Shown here: positions 8,709-18,114 of the stretch, piece after piece
Layout of the letters: each line of letters opens with the position of its first letter
Position numbering within the stretch: the stretch's first letter is position 1
NCBI RefSeq assembly: GCF_032229525.1
Contig: NZ_JAVTWB010000102.1
Coordinates: 11,326 to 75,325, forward strand
Direction of reading: 5' to 3'
DNA from: Accumulibacter sp032229525
GTDB lineage: Bacteria; Pseudomonadota; Gammaproteobacteria; Burkholderiales; Rhodocyclaceae
Length of the DNA stretch: 64,000 nt
Made by a program: the position numbers and the translations under genes
Notes under the pieces: generated by a model
The model's database searches: none
Told to the model about the DNA's origin: nothing
The model's input: only the letters and a program-made list of their open reading frames with translations

Positions 8709-9563
8709 ATGTCCTACCTAGCACCTACAGAGTTCGTCACCAAAATGGTGGATGCAGGGGAAGCGAAAATCTTCATGTCCACGCGCGACACGCTCGTGCG
8801 CGCCTACATGGCCGGCGCCATCCTCGCCCTTGCCGCCGCCTTTGCCATCACCATCAACGTGCAGACCGGCCAGCCGCTCGCCGGCGCCGTTCTTTTTCCC
8901 GTCGGCTTCTGCATCCTGTACCTGCTCGGCTTTGACCTGCTGACCGGGGTGTTCACGCTGTGCCCGCTGGCCTTGATCGACAAGCGACCGGGGGTAACCA
9001 TGGGCGGCATCATGCGCAACTGGAGCCTGGTCTTTGTCGGCAACTTTGCCGGCGCCCTGACCGTGGCGGTGATGATGGCGATCATCTTCACCTACGGCTT
9101 TACCACCGAGCCCAACATCGTCGGGCAAAAGATCGGCGTCATCGGCGAGGGGCGTACGGTCGGCTACGCAGCCCACGGCGCGGCGGGCATGTTGACCCTG
9201 TTCATCCGTGGCGTGCTGTGCAACTGGATGGTGTCCACGGGAGTCGTCGGCGCCATGGTGTCGACCAACGTGTCGGGCAAGGTGCTGGCGATGTGGATGC
9301 CGATCATGCTCTTCTTCTACATGGGCTTCGAGCATTCGATCGTCAACATGTACCTCTTCCCGTCGGGCCTGATGCTGGGCGGCAACTTCTCGATCTATGA
9401 CTACATGGTGTGGAACGAAATCCCGACCGTGCTCGGCAACCTGGTGGGTGGCCTGGCCTTCGTCGGCCTGACGCTCTACTCCACCCACGTGCGCACGGCG
9501 CCGAAGCGCAACGCCAACTACGCTGGCCAGCTGAACACCAGCGGCAAGCACAACGCTGCCTGA
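8709..9563 (+). CDS. Formate/nitrite transporter family channel
   Basis: Inner-membrane FNT channel of 284 residues with about six transmembrane helices and the family signatures GNFAGAL near residue 113 and LCNWMVSTG near 170. FNT proteins are pentameric channels for formate, nitrite or hydrosulfide. The substrate cannot be read from sequence, but the divergent cyanase and the sigma-54-like promoter favour nitrite. The ribosome site is AGGGGAG. A perfect 13-bp hairpin follows and then a PP2C-kinase fusion gene. A kinase/phosphatase of this kind next to a nitrate or nitrite transporter is a known arrangement in proteobacterial nitrate-assimilation loci. Confidence 0.9.
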   Translation: MSYLAPTEFVTKMVDAGEAKIFMSTRDTLVRAYMAGAILALAAAFAITINVQTGQPLAGAVLFPVGFCILYLLGFDLLTGVFTLCPLALIDKRPGVTMGGIMRNWSLVFVGNFAGALTVAVMMAIIFTYGFTTEPNIVGQKIGVIGEGRTVGYAAHGAAGMLTLFIRGVLCNWMVSTGVVGAMVSTNVSGKVLAMWMPIMLFFYMGFEHSIVNMYLFPSGLMLGGNFSIYDYMVWNEIPTVLGNLVGGLAFVGLTLYSTHVRTAPKRNANYAGQLNTSGKHNAA

Positions 9564-9577
9564 TCTGTATTCGGCGC

Positions 9578-9606
9578 GAGGGTCTCGCTCCCGGAGCGAG
9601 ACCCTC
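9578..9606. repeat. Perfect 13-bp inverted repeat between two genes
   Basis: GAGGGTCTCGCTC at 9578-9590 and its exact complement at 9594-9606 are separated by CCG. No T run follows on either strand. The hairpin ends 12 bases before the ATG of the kinase-phosphatase gene, where the ribosome site should be, so it could end transcription, protect mRNA or control translation. Confidence 0.75.
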
Positions 9607-9618
9607 CAGCGATGCACA

Positions 9619-11355
9619 ATGTCCAGCAAACTCACTCTCTCCGCCGGTCAATACTCCGACAAGGGCCGCAAGGAAATCAATCAGGATTTTCACGGGCTGT
9701 GCATCCCTGACGAACCACAACTGAGTTCGAAGGGAATCGCCATCGCTCTGGCCGATGGCATCAGCAGCAGCGACGTCGGCCACATTGCCAGCGAGTCGGC
9801 GATCAAGAGTTTTCTCGACGACTACTACTGCACTTCGGAAGCCTGGTCGGTCAAATCATCGGCGCAACGCGTGCTCACCGCAGCCAACTCCTGGCTGTAT
9901 GCGCAGAGCCGGCACGGCCAGTACCGCTACGACAGGGACCGCGGTTATGTGTGCACCCTCAGCGCACTGATCATCAAGTCCAACACTGCCCATATCTTCC
10001 ATGTCGGCGACAGCCGCGTCTATCGCCTCCGTGGCGACAGCCTGGAGCAACTGACCAACGACCATCGGCTGGTGGTTTCGGAGGACCAAAGCTATCTCAG
10101 CCGCGCCCTCGGCATCAGCCCGCAACTCGAGATCGACTATCTGGCTCTACAGGTCGAAGAAGGCGACCTGTTCATCCTGGCCACCGATGGCGTTTACGAA
10201 TTCGCTGCGCCGCCGTTCATCATCGACGCCATCAAGAAAGCCGGGGAAGACCTGGACACGGCGGCCAGACGCATTGCCGAGGAAGCCTACGCCCGTGGCA
10301 GCAAGGACAATCTGACGGCCCAGATTGTCCGCATCGAAGCCCTGCCGCAGCTGGCGACCCACGAGCTCTACCAGCACTGGGCGGAGCTGCCACCGGCTCC
10401 GGTTCTGGAATCGCGGATGAACTTCGACGGCTACCGGATCATTCGCGAGGTGCACGGCAGCAGCCGCAGCCACGTTTATCTGGCCGAGGATGTCGACAGC
10501 GGCGCGCTGGTCATCGTCAAAACCCCTTCCATCGATCTCCGCGATGACCCCGCCTATCTGGAGCGATTCATGCTGGAAGAGTGGATCGCGCGGCGCATCA
10601 ACAGTGCGCACGTGCTCAAACCCTGCCCGCAAACGCGGAAACGCCACTACCTCTACGTGGTTACGGAGTACATCGAGGGCCAAACGCTGGCGCAGTGGAT
10701 GGTCGATAACCCGAGCCCGGAACTGGAAACGGTACGCGGTATCGTCGAGCAAATCGCCAAAGGCCTGCTCGCCTTCCATCGCATGGAAATGCTGCATCAG
10801 GACCTGCGCCCGAACAACATCATGATCGATGCGTCAGGCACGGTAAAAATCATCGATTTCGGTGCCGCCCGCGTGTCCGGACTCGCCGAAGCCGCAACGG
10901 CAAACCTGCAGCCGCACATTCTCGGGACGGTCCAGTACACCGCGCCGGAGTACTTCCTCGGCGAACCGGGCCGGCCGTGCTCCGATCTGTTCTCGCTCGG
11001 CATCATCACCTACCAGATGCTCTCCGGACGGCTTCCCTACGGGGCAGAGGTCGCAAAAGCCAGAACCAGCGCCGCACAAAGGAAACTGCAGTACCAATCG
11101 GTACTCGACGAGAATCGCGAGATCCCGGCCTGGATCGACGCGGCCCTGGCCAAAGCAGTCCGCCCGGACCCCAACCAACGCTACGCAGAACTATCCGAGT
11201 TCATCTACGACCTCAGGCACCCCAACCAGGCCTTGCTGAAGGAACGCCCGCCGCCACTCATCGAGCGCAACCCGCTGCGCTTCTGGCAAGGCCTGTCCTT
11301 GGTGCTGGCAGTGATCATTCTCGTCTTGCTGAGCAGCAACTCGCTGGTCAAGTGA
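9619..11355 (+). CDS. PP2C phosphatase-Ser/Thr kinase fusion, membrane-anchored
   Basis: Bifunctional protein of 578 residues. Residues 1-240 are a PP2C phosphatase (INQDFHG, ALADGISSSDVG, FHVGDSRVYRLRG, ILATDGVYEF, GSKDNLTAQ). Residues 270-530 are a Hanks-type kinase with lysine in VIVKTPS near 300, catalytic loop HQDLRPNN near 393, DFG near 413 and APE near 443. One transmembrane helix near 556-574 anchors the C-terminus, leaving both enzymes in the cytoplasm. The catalytic loop reads HQDLRPNN rather than HRDLKPxN, so the lysine is replaced by arginine and activity needs testing. It follows the FNT gene and probably tunes nitrogen transport or assimilation by reversible phosphorylation. Confidence 0.9.
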   Translation: MSSKLTLSAGQYSDKGRKEINQDFHGLCIPDEPQLSSKGIAIALADGISSSDVGHIASESAIKSFLDDYYCTSEAWSVKSSAQRVLTAANSWLYAQSRHGQYRYDRDRGYVCTLSALIIKSNTAHIFHVGDSRVYRLRGDSLEQLTNDHRLVVSEDQSYLSRALGISPQLEIDYLALQVEEGDLFILATDGVYEFAAPPFIIDAIKKAGEDLDTAARRIAEEAYARGSKDNLTAQIVRIEALPQLATHELYQHWAELPPAPVLESRMNFDGYRIIREVHGSSRSHVYLAEDVDSGALVIVKTPSIDLRDDPAYLERFMLEEWIARRINSAHVLKPCPQTRKRHYLYVVTEYIEGQTLAQWMVDNPSPELETVRGIVEQIAKGLLAFHRMEMLHQDLRPNNIMIDASGTVKIIDFGAARVSGLAEAATANLQPHILGTVQYTAPEYFLGEPGRPCSDLFSLGIITYQMLSGRLPYGAEVAKARTSAAQRKLQYQSVLDENREIPAWIDAALAKAVRPDPNQRYAELSEFIYDLRHPNQALLKERPPPLIERNPLRFWQGLSLVLAVIILVLLSSNSLVK

Positions 11356-11862
11356 ATCGGTCAAGCGAAGAGTCACCCGTGGCTGCAGCACCTGACAACA
11401 GCGATGGAAACCTGACCCAGCCGGTTGGCACGGATGACGTGCTCCAAGTTCCCTGGACACCTCGAGAGGTGGCTGATCGACCCCTGGAGGGCGCAGTTCC
11501 AGATCGATCGAGCGCTCACTGCCACCGCGTTCTATTGCGTCCCCCTCCCACTCCTACCACTCCTTGCCGATATCGGAGCGCCCTGCGCACGCTCGCGCGC
11601 TACCCGAAACCGGCGAATTAAGCTATATTGCACCGCAGCAAACACAGCTGCGGAGACTGCAGCGGGCGTTTGGCAGGTCCGATCGCGTCTGCCGACCGGC
11701 GTTGCATATCGATGCGGCCATGGCTACCATGCGCAAGCCAGGAAAACAGTCCCTGCTCGAACACCCTCCCGGCATGCCGCAGCCGCCAACTCTGGCGCTG
11801 CCGCCGCCGGGTGTTGAAACACCCCATCCAGCCGCTTCGGCGGCCAACACCAGGATCATCCC
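11356..11862. other. Intergenic region, no gene seen
   Basis: About 500 bases between the PP2C-kinase gene and the DUF2760 gene. A TATATT at 11624-11629 could be a -10 element but has no matching -35. Open frames are GC-driven. Promoter for the Hsp70-like operon expected here. Confidence 0.45.
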
Positions 11863-12429
11863 ATGAAGCCAGACAATCCTTCCTTTTTGAGCAGAATCGG
11901 CATCGCCATCGCCAGTTTCTTCCGCATTCTCGGTGATGCCGAGTTCGCCGGTGGCGTCCAGGCCTTGCGTGCCGCCGGGCGGCACCCTGCAGCGTCGCAG
12001 GACGCAGCGGCAGCCCCCGCACCGGCCGCTGCCCCGCCACTGCGCGAAGCAGCGCCCGACGGCGCTTTGCAGCTCCTCGGGCTGTTGCAGCGCGAAGCCC
12101 GTTTCATCGACTTCATCCAGGAGGATGTCGCCGCCTATGCCGACGCCGACGTCGGTGCGGCTGCCCGCCTGGTCCATGAAGGCTGCCGCAAGGTGCTCGG
12201 CGACAATTTCACCATCGACCCGATCCGCGCGGAAGCCGAAGGCAGCGCGGTGACCCTGGAGGAAGGTTTCGATGCCACGGCGATTCGTATTACCGGCAAC
12301 GTCGTCGGCCAGCCGCCGTTCAAGGGCAGCATCACGCACCGCGGCTGGCGGGTGGTCGACACACGCCTGCCCAAGCTCGCGGAAAGCCATGATCTGCACG
12401 TCGTCGCGCCAGCGGAGGTGGAACTATGA
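11863..12429 (+). CDS. DUF2760 protein
   Basis: Protein of 188 residues. The N-terminus (FLSRIGIAIASFFRIL) is an amphipathic or weak membrane segment, followed by an alanine- and proline-rich linker (about residues 40-62) and the conserved DUF2760 domain from about 66 (DGALQLLGLLQREARFIDFI). DUF2760 genes are known to precede genes for divergent Hsp70-like proteins, as here. Its stop overlaps the next gene by four bases (ATGA), so the partners are probably made in fixed ratio. It may be a co-factor or client-binding partner of the chaperones. No enzymatic motif is visible. Confidence 0.85.
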   Translation: MKPDNPSFLSRIGIAIASFFRILGDAEFAGGVQALRAAGRHPAASQDAAAAPAPAAAPPLREAAPDGALQLLGLLQREARFIDFIQEDVAAYADADVGAAARLVHEGCRKVLGDNFTIDPIRAEAEGSAVTLEEGFDATAIRITGNVVGQPPFKGSITHRGWRVVDTRLPKLAESHDLHVVAPAEVEL

Positions 12430-14273
12430 GTGAGCCAAAATTTTCCATCGGCATCGATCTGGGAACGACCCATTGTGCGCTGTCCTACGTTGACATCGCC
12501 GCCAGCGAGGGCGAACAGATCGCCCAGACGGTCCTGCCGATCCCGCAGTTGACCGCGCCCGCTTCGATCGAATCGCCGGGACTGCTGCCCTCGTTCATTT
12601 ACCTGCCGCACGCCAGCGAACTGACGCCCGGCGATCTGCATCTGCCGTGGACCGCCGAGCAGGACTACGCGGTCGGCGAAATGGCGCGCAGCCGCGGTGC
12701 GGCGACGCCGATTCGACTGGTGTCGAGTGCCAAGAGCTGGCTCTGCCACGCCGGCGTCGACCGGCGTGCGGCGATCCTGCCGAGCGATGCGCCAGCGGAG
12801 GTCGAACGCGTGTCGCCGTTCGAAGCAACGCAGCGCTACCTCGCCCATCTACGCGCTGCCTGGGATTATGCTCACCCCGAGGCGCCTTTCGTCGATCAGG
12901 AAATCGTCGTCACCATTCCTGCTTCCTTCGACCCCGCGGCCCGCGAACTGAGCGCCGAAGCGGCGCGCAGCGCCGGCTGCGAGCACATGATCCTGCTCGA
13001 GGAGCCGCAGGCGGCGCTGTACAGCTGGATTCAGAAGAGTGCCGGCAGCTGGCGCAAGCAGGTACAACCGGGCGAGATCATCCTGGTCGTCGACGTCGGT
13101 GGCGGCACCAGCGACTTCTCGCTGATCGCCGTGCTCGAACGCGAAGGCGTGCTCGAACTGCACCGGGTGGCGGTCGGGGAACACATCCTGCTCGGTGGCG
13201 ACAACATGGATCTGGCGCTGGCTTTTGCCGTCGCCAGCAAACTGGGTGCGCAGGGCATCAAGGTCGAGCAATGGCAGCTGCGGGCGCTGACCCATTCCTG
13301 CCGCGCGGCCAAGGAAACCTTGCTCAACGACCCGGAGGTCGGTGCCGTGCCGCTGCTCATCGCCAGCCGCGGCGCCAAGCTGATCGGTGGCTCGGTGCGC
13401 AGCGAGCTGACCCGTGACGAACTCACCGCCACCCTGCTCGACGGTTTTTTCCCGCCGGCAGCGATCGCCGACCGTCCGCAGAGTCGCGGCCGTGCCGGGC
13501 TGACCCAGCTTGGCCTGCCCTACGCGCAGGACGCCGCGGTGACCCGTCACCTGGCCGCCTTCCTCGCTCGCCAGGTGGCGGCAACCGCCGACCTCGAAGG
13601 CTTCAGCGGCGCCTTGCCGGCGGGCGCCACCTTCCTGCATCCGACCGCGGTGCTGTTCAACGGCGGCGTTTTCAAGTCCGAACTACTCGCCGAGCGCACG
13701 CTGCAAACGCTCAATTCCTGGCTCGCCGCCGAGAGCGCCCCGGCCGCCCGCCGGCTGGCGGGCGCCGATCTGGATCTCGCCGTCGCTCGTGGTGCCGCCT
13801 ACTACGGTTACGTGCGCCGCGGTCAGGGCGTGCGTATCCGTGGCGGTACCGCGCGTTCCTACTACGTGGCGATTGAATCGGTGATGCCTGCCGTTCCCGG
13901 CATGCAGCCACCGGTGCAGGCGCTGTGCCTGGCGCCCTTCGGCATGGAGGAAGGCAGCGATGCCGCCTTGCCGGCGCAGGAGTTCGGGCTGGTGGTCGGC
14001 GAGCAGGTGCGCTTCCGTTTCTTCGGTTCGTCGGTACGTCGGCAGGACCAGGTCGGTACCCTGCTCGACGACTGGGAGCCGGACGAACTGCAGGAGCTCG
14101 ATGAAATCCAGACGACGCTACCCGCCGAGGGTCGTGCCGTCGGTGAGGTAGTACGGGTCAGGCTGCACGCCCGGGTCACCGAAGCCGGCACGCTCGAACT
14201 CGAAGCGCTGCCGCACGACGGACCCGAGCGCTGGAAAGTGGAGTTTGACGCGCGCGGCGGCGCGGCGGACTGA
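12426..14273 (+). CDS. Divergent Hsp70-family protein (first of pair)
   Basis: Hsp70/actin-fold ATPase of 615 residues. Phosphate-1 motif GIDLGTTHCALSY is at residues 8-20, phosphate-2 VVDVGGGTSDFSL near 220, LLGGDNMDLALAF near 257 and the adenosine motif NGGVFKSELLAERT near 412. The stretch after about 490 is a short beta-rich substrate-binding-like region, with no EEVD tail and no long lid. This is unlike DnaK or HscA and matches the DUF2760-linked Hsp70 group, whose clients are unknown. It lies between DUF2760 (four-base overlap) and a second Hsp70 gene five bases downstream. Confidence 0.9.
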   Translation: MSEPKFSIGIDLGTTHCALSYVDIAASEGEQIAQTVLPIPQLTAPASIESPGLLPSFIYLPHASELTPGDLHLPWTAEQDYAVGEMARSRGAATPIRLVSSAKSWLCHAGVDRRAAILPSDAPAEVERVSPFEATQRYLAHLRAAWDYAHPEAPFVDQEIVVTIPASFDPAARELSAEAARSAGCEHMILLEEPQAALYSWIQKSAGSWRKQVQPGEIILVVDVGGGTSDFSLIAVLEREGVLELHRVAVGEHILLGGDNMDLALAFAVASKLGAQGIKVEQWQLRALTHSCRAAKETLLNDPEVGAVPLLIASRGAKLIGGSVRSELTRDELTATLLDGFFPPAAIADRPQSRGRAGLTQLGLPYAQDAAVTRHLAAFLARQVAATADLEGFSGALPAGATFLHPTAVLFNGGVFKSELLAERTLQTLNSWLAAESAPAARRLAGADLDLAVARGAAYYGYVRRGQGVRIRGGTARSYYVAIESVMPAVPGMQPPVQALCLAPFGMEEGSDAALPAQEFGLVVGEQVRFRFFGSSVRRQDQVGTLLDDWEPDELQELDEIQTTLPAEGRAVGEVVRVRLHARVTEAGTLELEALPHDGPERWKVEFDARGGAAD

Positions 14274-14278
14274 GCGCC

Positions 14279-17104
14279 GTGAAGCAGCAGTACATCGTCG
14301 GCATCGATCTCGGTACCAGCAATACCGTCGTCGCCTACACCGCGCCCGGGAGCCGGCAGGTCGAGTTGTTCGAGATCGAGCAGCTGGTCGGTGCCGGCGA
14401 AGTGGCCGCCAGACCGCTGCTGCCTTCGGTTCGTTTCCATCCGGCGCCCGGCGAGATCAGCCCGGGCGACCGGCAACTGCCGTGGACTGCCGAGGATGGC
14501 GTCGAGCCGCCGCTTACCGGCCGCTTCGCGCTCGAACTCGGTGCGCAGGTTCCCGGCCGTCTGGTGGCCAGCGCCAAGAGCTGGCTGTCGCACGCTTCGG
14601 TGGACCGCATGGCGGACATCCTGCCGTGGGGTGCCGACGAAGATGTGCTCAAGGTTTCGCCGGTCGCCGCCAGCGCCAGCTATCTGGCGCACGTTCGCGC
14701 CGCCTGGCGGCATCGTTTTCCGCAGGCGCCGCTCGAACAGCAACAGGTCATCCTCACCGTCCCCGCCTCCTTCGACGAAGGCGCACGGGCGCTGACCCTG
14801 GAGGCGGCGCGACAGGCCGGGTTGCCGAAGCTACGCCTGCTCGAGGAACCGCAAGCGGCGTTCTACGACTGGCTGTTCCGCCATCAGGAGAGCCTCGCCG
14901 AGGAGCTCGCCGAAACGCGGCTACTGATGGTCTGCGACATCGGCGGCGGCACCACTGACCTGACGCTGATCCAGGTGACGATCAAGGACGGCGAGCCGCA
15001 ACTGACGCGCATCGGTGTCGGTGACCACCTGATGCTCGGTGGCGACAACATGGACCTGGCGCTGGCCCATCTGGTCGAATCGCGTCTGCCGGCGAGCGGC
15101 GGCAAGAAGCTGTCGGCGGCGCGTTTCTCGCAACTGACGGCGCGCTGTCGCGCCGCCAAGGAGCAACTACTGGCCGCTGGCGCGCCTGAATCGGCATTGC
15201 TGACGCTGCTCGGTGGCGGCGCCAGGCTGATCGGTGGCGCCCGCACCGTCGAACTGCAGCGCGACGAAGTCGTGAAACTGATCATCGACGGCTTTCTGCC
15301 GCGCGTGGCGTCGGATCAGCCGCTGCTGCAGCGGCGTGCCGGGCTGGTCGAGTTCGGACTGCCGTATCCCGCCGACCCGGCCATTACCCGCCATGTCGCG
15401 GCCTTTCTCAAGCGGCACGAGCAAACGGCGCGCCGGGCGCTAGCTGGCGAGAATGACCAGCTCGACAAGCCTTCCGGCGAAGCGCGCCTGCCGGTACCCG
15501 ATACGCTGCTGCTCAACGGCGGCGTGTTTCGTGCCGAGATGCTCGCCGAACGCCTGCAGGCCACCCTCGGCGATTGGCGCGGCGCGCCGCTACGCTTGCT
15601 GCATAACGACCATCCGGACATCGCCGTCGCCCGCGGCGCGGTCGCCTACGCGCTGGTCCGCCAGGGGCATGGGCGGCGGATCGGCGGCGGATCGGCCCGC
15701 AGCTACTTCCTGGTTCTCGATGAAGGCGAGCAGCAGCGACGCGGCATCTGCATCCTGCCGCGTGGCAGCGAAGAAGGGTACGAAATCCGCCTGCCCGAGC
15801 GCACCTTCAGCCTGCGGCTTGGCCAGCCGGTGCGCTTCTACCTTGCTTCGTCGGTCGCCGACACCGATTATCTGCCTGGCGAGATCAGCGCGCTCGACGA
15901 CGAGGACTTCGTGCGCCTGCCGCCAATCGCCACCGTCGTACAGCCACAGGCCGGCAACAACCAGCGCGAGGTGCGGGTAGAGCTGATCACCGGCATCACC
16001 GAGGTCGGTAGCCTGGAGCTGCACTGCGTCAGCATCGACAACGCCGCCCGTCGCTGGCTGCTCGAATTCCAGCTGCGTGGCGACGGCGAGGCGACCACGG
16101 CCTCGTCGGCGTTACTGCCATCACGCTTCGCCGACGCCGTGAAAGCGGTCGAGCACATTTTCGGGGGCCGATCGCAGGCCGTCGACAACAAGGAGGTGCG
16201 GCGCCTGCGTGGCCAGCTCGAGCATCTGCTGGGCAAGCGCGACGACTGGGAGATGCCGCTGCTACGCGCCATCTTCGATGCCCTGCTACAAAGAGCGAGG
16301 CGCCGGCGTCGCTCGCCGGAACACGAGCGGCTATGGCTCAACCTCGCCGGCTACTGCCTGCGGCCGGGCCTTGGCGATGCACTCGACGACTGGCGGATCG
16401 AGCAACTGAGCGCCCTGCTGCCGCAGGGAATCCAGTACGTCAACGAGAGTCAGAACTGGTCCGAGTGGTGGACGCTGTGGCGCCGCGCGGCCGGTGGCCT
16501 GCCACCGGAGACACAGGAACTGCTGCTGGCCGAGATCCTGCCCTCCTTGCAGAGCGAAATCGTCAAGGCGCGCAACCGCCAGCCGGCGCCAATCAGCGGC
16601 AGTCACGACGACATGCTGCGCCTGGTCGCCTCGCTCGAAAGATTGCCGGTCGAGCGCAAGATCGAAGTCGGCGACTGGCTGCTGGACAGGCTCGTCAGGG
16701 CGTCCGAGAAGCCGCTCGGCTGGTGGGCGCTCGGCCGTATTGGCGCGCGGCAACCACTCTACGGCAGCGCCCACCAGGTGATTCCGACCAGCGACGCTTG
16801 TCGCTGGCTCGCCGGTCTGCTCGCCGTGGATTGGAAGAAGGTCGAGCCGGCCGCTTTTGCGGCCACCCAAATTGCGCGCCTGACCGGCGACCGGTCGCGC
16901 GACCTGCCGGACGGCAGCCGCGACGAGGTTCTGGCGCGCCTGACGGCGATCAATGCCAGCGGGAGCTGGATCGATCAGGTCAGGACGGTGGTCGAACTCG
17001 ACAAGGCCGACGAACGCCGCGCCTTCGGCGAGTCCTTGCCGGCTGGACTGCGGCTGGTGCCGGAAAACAGGCCAACGCAGGCGGTCGCCGCAGATCAGGT
17101 TTGA
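14279..17104 (+). CDS. Divergent Hsp70-family protein with long C-terminal extension
   Basis: Second Hsp70-like ATPase, 941 residues, starting with GTG five bases after the previous stop. The ATPase motifs are GIDLGTSNTVVAY near residue 6, VCDIGGGTTDLTLIQ near 218 and NGGVFRAEMLAERL near 413. The order of motifs matches the preceding gene, so the two are paralogs. From about residue 610 a helical extension of some 330 residues follows (DUF3731-type), absent from the partner and from DnaK. The pair probably forms a heteromeric or sequential chaperone machine with DUF2760. Neither DnaJ nor GrpE is encoded nearby. Confidence 0.9.
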   Translation: MKQQYIVGIDLGTSNTVVAYTAPGSRQVELFEIEQLVGAGEVAARPLLPSVRFHPAPGEISPGDRQLPWTAEDGVEPPLTGRFALELGAQVPGRLVASAKSWLSHASVDRMADILPWGADEDVLKVSPVAASASYLAHVRAAWRHRFPQAPLEQQQVILTVPASFDEGARALTLEAARQAGLPKLRLLEEPQAAFYDWLFRHQESLAEELAETRLLMVCDIGGGTTDLTLIQVTIKDGEPQLTRIGVGDHLMLGGDNMDLALAHLVESRLPASGGKKLSAARFSQLTARCRAAKEQLLAAGAPESALLTLLGGGARLIGGARTVELQRDEVVKLIIDGFLPRVASDQPLLQRRAGLVEFGLPYPADPAITRHVAAFLKRHEQTARRALAGENDQLDKPSGEARLPVPDTLLLNGGVFRAEMLAERLQATLGDWRGAPLRLLHNDHPDIAVARGAVAYALVRQGHGRRIGGGSARSYFLVLDEGEQQRRGICILPRGSEEGYEIRLPERTFSLRLGQPVRFYLASSVADTDYLPGEISALDDEDFVRLPPIATVVQPQAGNNQREVRVELITGITEVGSLELHCVSIDNAARRWLLEFQLRGDGEATTASSALLPSRFADAVKAVEHIFGGRSQAVDNKEVRRLRGQLEHLLGKRDDWEMPLLRAIFDALLQRARRRRRSPEHERLWLNLAGYCLRPGLGDALDDWRIEQLSALLPQGIQYVNESQNWSEWWTLWRRAAGGLPPETQELLLAEILPSLQSEIVKARNRQPAPISGSHDDMLRLVASLERLPVERKIEVGDWLLDRLVRASEKPLGWWALGRIGARQPLYGSAHQVIPTSDACRWLAGLLAVDWKKVEPAAFAATQIARLTGDRSRDLPDGSRDEVLARLTAINASGSWIDQVRTVVELDKADERRAFGESLPAGLRLVPENRPTQAVAADQV

Positions 17105-17354
17105 CAGGGCACCGCGACTGCTGACGAGCCGATTGGCAATCGTCCGACAGGATGGGAAGGGTTGGCGTTGAATGGCCCTGTTGCTAGTCCGGGGCGATTT
17201 TCCCATAATGCACGGGCACGCGTTGTGGAATGGGGCGGTGGACTGCTCGCCAGGCGCGACCACCGCGGTTGCGCACGGTGGCCAAGTCGGAGCGGCCAGC
17301 CGGTCGTCCTCCACCACGGTGTCGACCAGGCGATTTTCAAGGAGTGAGCAATGC

Positions 17355-17569
17355 GTGCGCAAAGAGGAGCAGATCGACGCCAGCGGCAGGTCGGGCGACC
17401 GCCCGGACAGCCTGAACGCCGCTGCGGCGCTGACCGTCGCCGACTACACTTTTCAGACGAAGCTATCGCTGAAATGGAAGCGCGCCTGGCAGCACTCGGG
17501 CGTGGCCAAAACGGCACCACCGACGGCGAGGGTTCCGGGTGGGACAAGCTGATCATCCCGCTCAAGTAG
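17355..17569 (+). pseudogene. Small gene with apparent single-base frameshift
   Basis: About 71 codons in two frames. From GTG 17355 the frame reads RKEEQIDASGRSGDRP and on to LTVADYT with almost only G or C in third positions. After TTTT at 17450-17453 that quality moves to the +2 frame, which reads SDEAIAEMEARLAAL and ends GWDKLIIPLK before TAG. One extra T would join them as VADYTFSDEAIAEME. The ATG at 17351 is better spaced from AAGGAG (17339-17344) but opens an arginine-rich frame with poor third positions. So this is a small conserved-looking gene with a one-base loss in a homopolymer, either an assembly error or a true mutation. Family not recognised. Confidence 0.6.
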
Positions 17570-17611
17570 GCAAGCGATAGCCAGCGATGCGCCGGCCCAC
17601 GCGGCGCACGC

Positions 17612-18109
17612 TCAACTCAAGTCCGCTCGCTCCCCTCTGGCGGGCTTCCCCGCTGGAGCGCTCGATCCGGGCATCTGCAGCTCCCCGCGCCGCTCAAAGG
17701 GTACGGAACCGATGCCGGAGACGTTGAGACGGCCGACGATGCGGTATTCGACCCGGTCACGACCGCCCTTGCGCAACTCGTGGAACTGTTTCAGCGCGCC
17801 CGCCAGCGTACTGCTGGCGATCACCTCGAGCAGCGCTTCGCCAAAACGCGGAACGCTTACCCGCTTGTCCGACAGCCCGGAGACGAATGACTGTCCGTTG
17901 ACCTCGATCTCGAAACTCAGGCCATCGATCGGCAGGTCCACATCGTTCGGATTGCGAATCCGCAGCTGCAGAGCAAAGCGCTGTTCCAGAAAGCCGAGCT
18001 GGAGCAGATCGATACCGACGATAGCGACTTCCGGCTTCTGTGTCAGTCCGTTGAGGCTCGCGCAAGCGCTAAGCAAGGCGAACAAGACGATGAACAGGCC
18101 TTTTCTCAT
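17612..18109 (-). CDS. LEA type 2 family lipoprotein
   Basis: Lipoprotein of 165 residues. The signal peptide ends in the lipobox LLSAC with Cys16 as the lipidation site. The rest is a water-stress/LEA_2 domain (LQLRIRNPNDVDLPIDGLSF) of fibronectin-like fold found in many proteobacterial periplasmic lipoproteins. I start at 18109 because longer in-frame readings run into the yjbQ gene. The role is unknown; LEA_2 proteins are linked to envelope or desiccation stress only by family. It lies five bases downstream of yjbQ, so the two are cotranscribed. Confidence 0.8.
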   Translation of the reverse strand: MRKGLFIVLFALLSACASLNGLTQKPEVAIVGIDLLQLGFLEQRFALQLRIRNPNDVDLPIDGLSFEIEVNGQSFVSGLSDKRVSVPRFGEALLEVIASSTLAGALKQFHELRKGGRDRVEYRIVGRLNVSGIGSVPFERRGELQMPGSSAPAGKPARGERADLS

Positions 18110-18114
18110 GCCGT

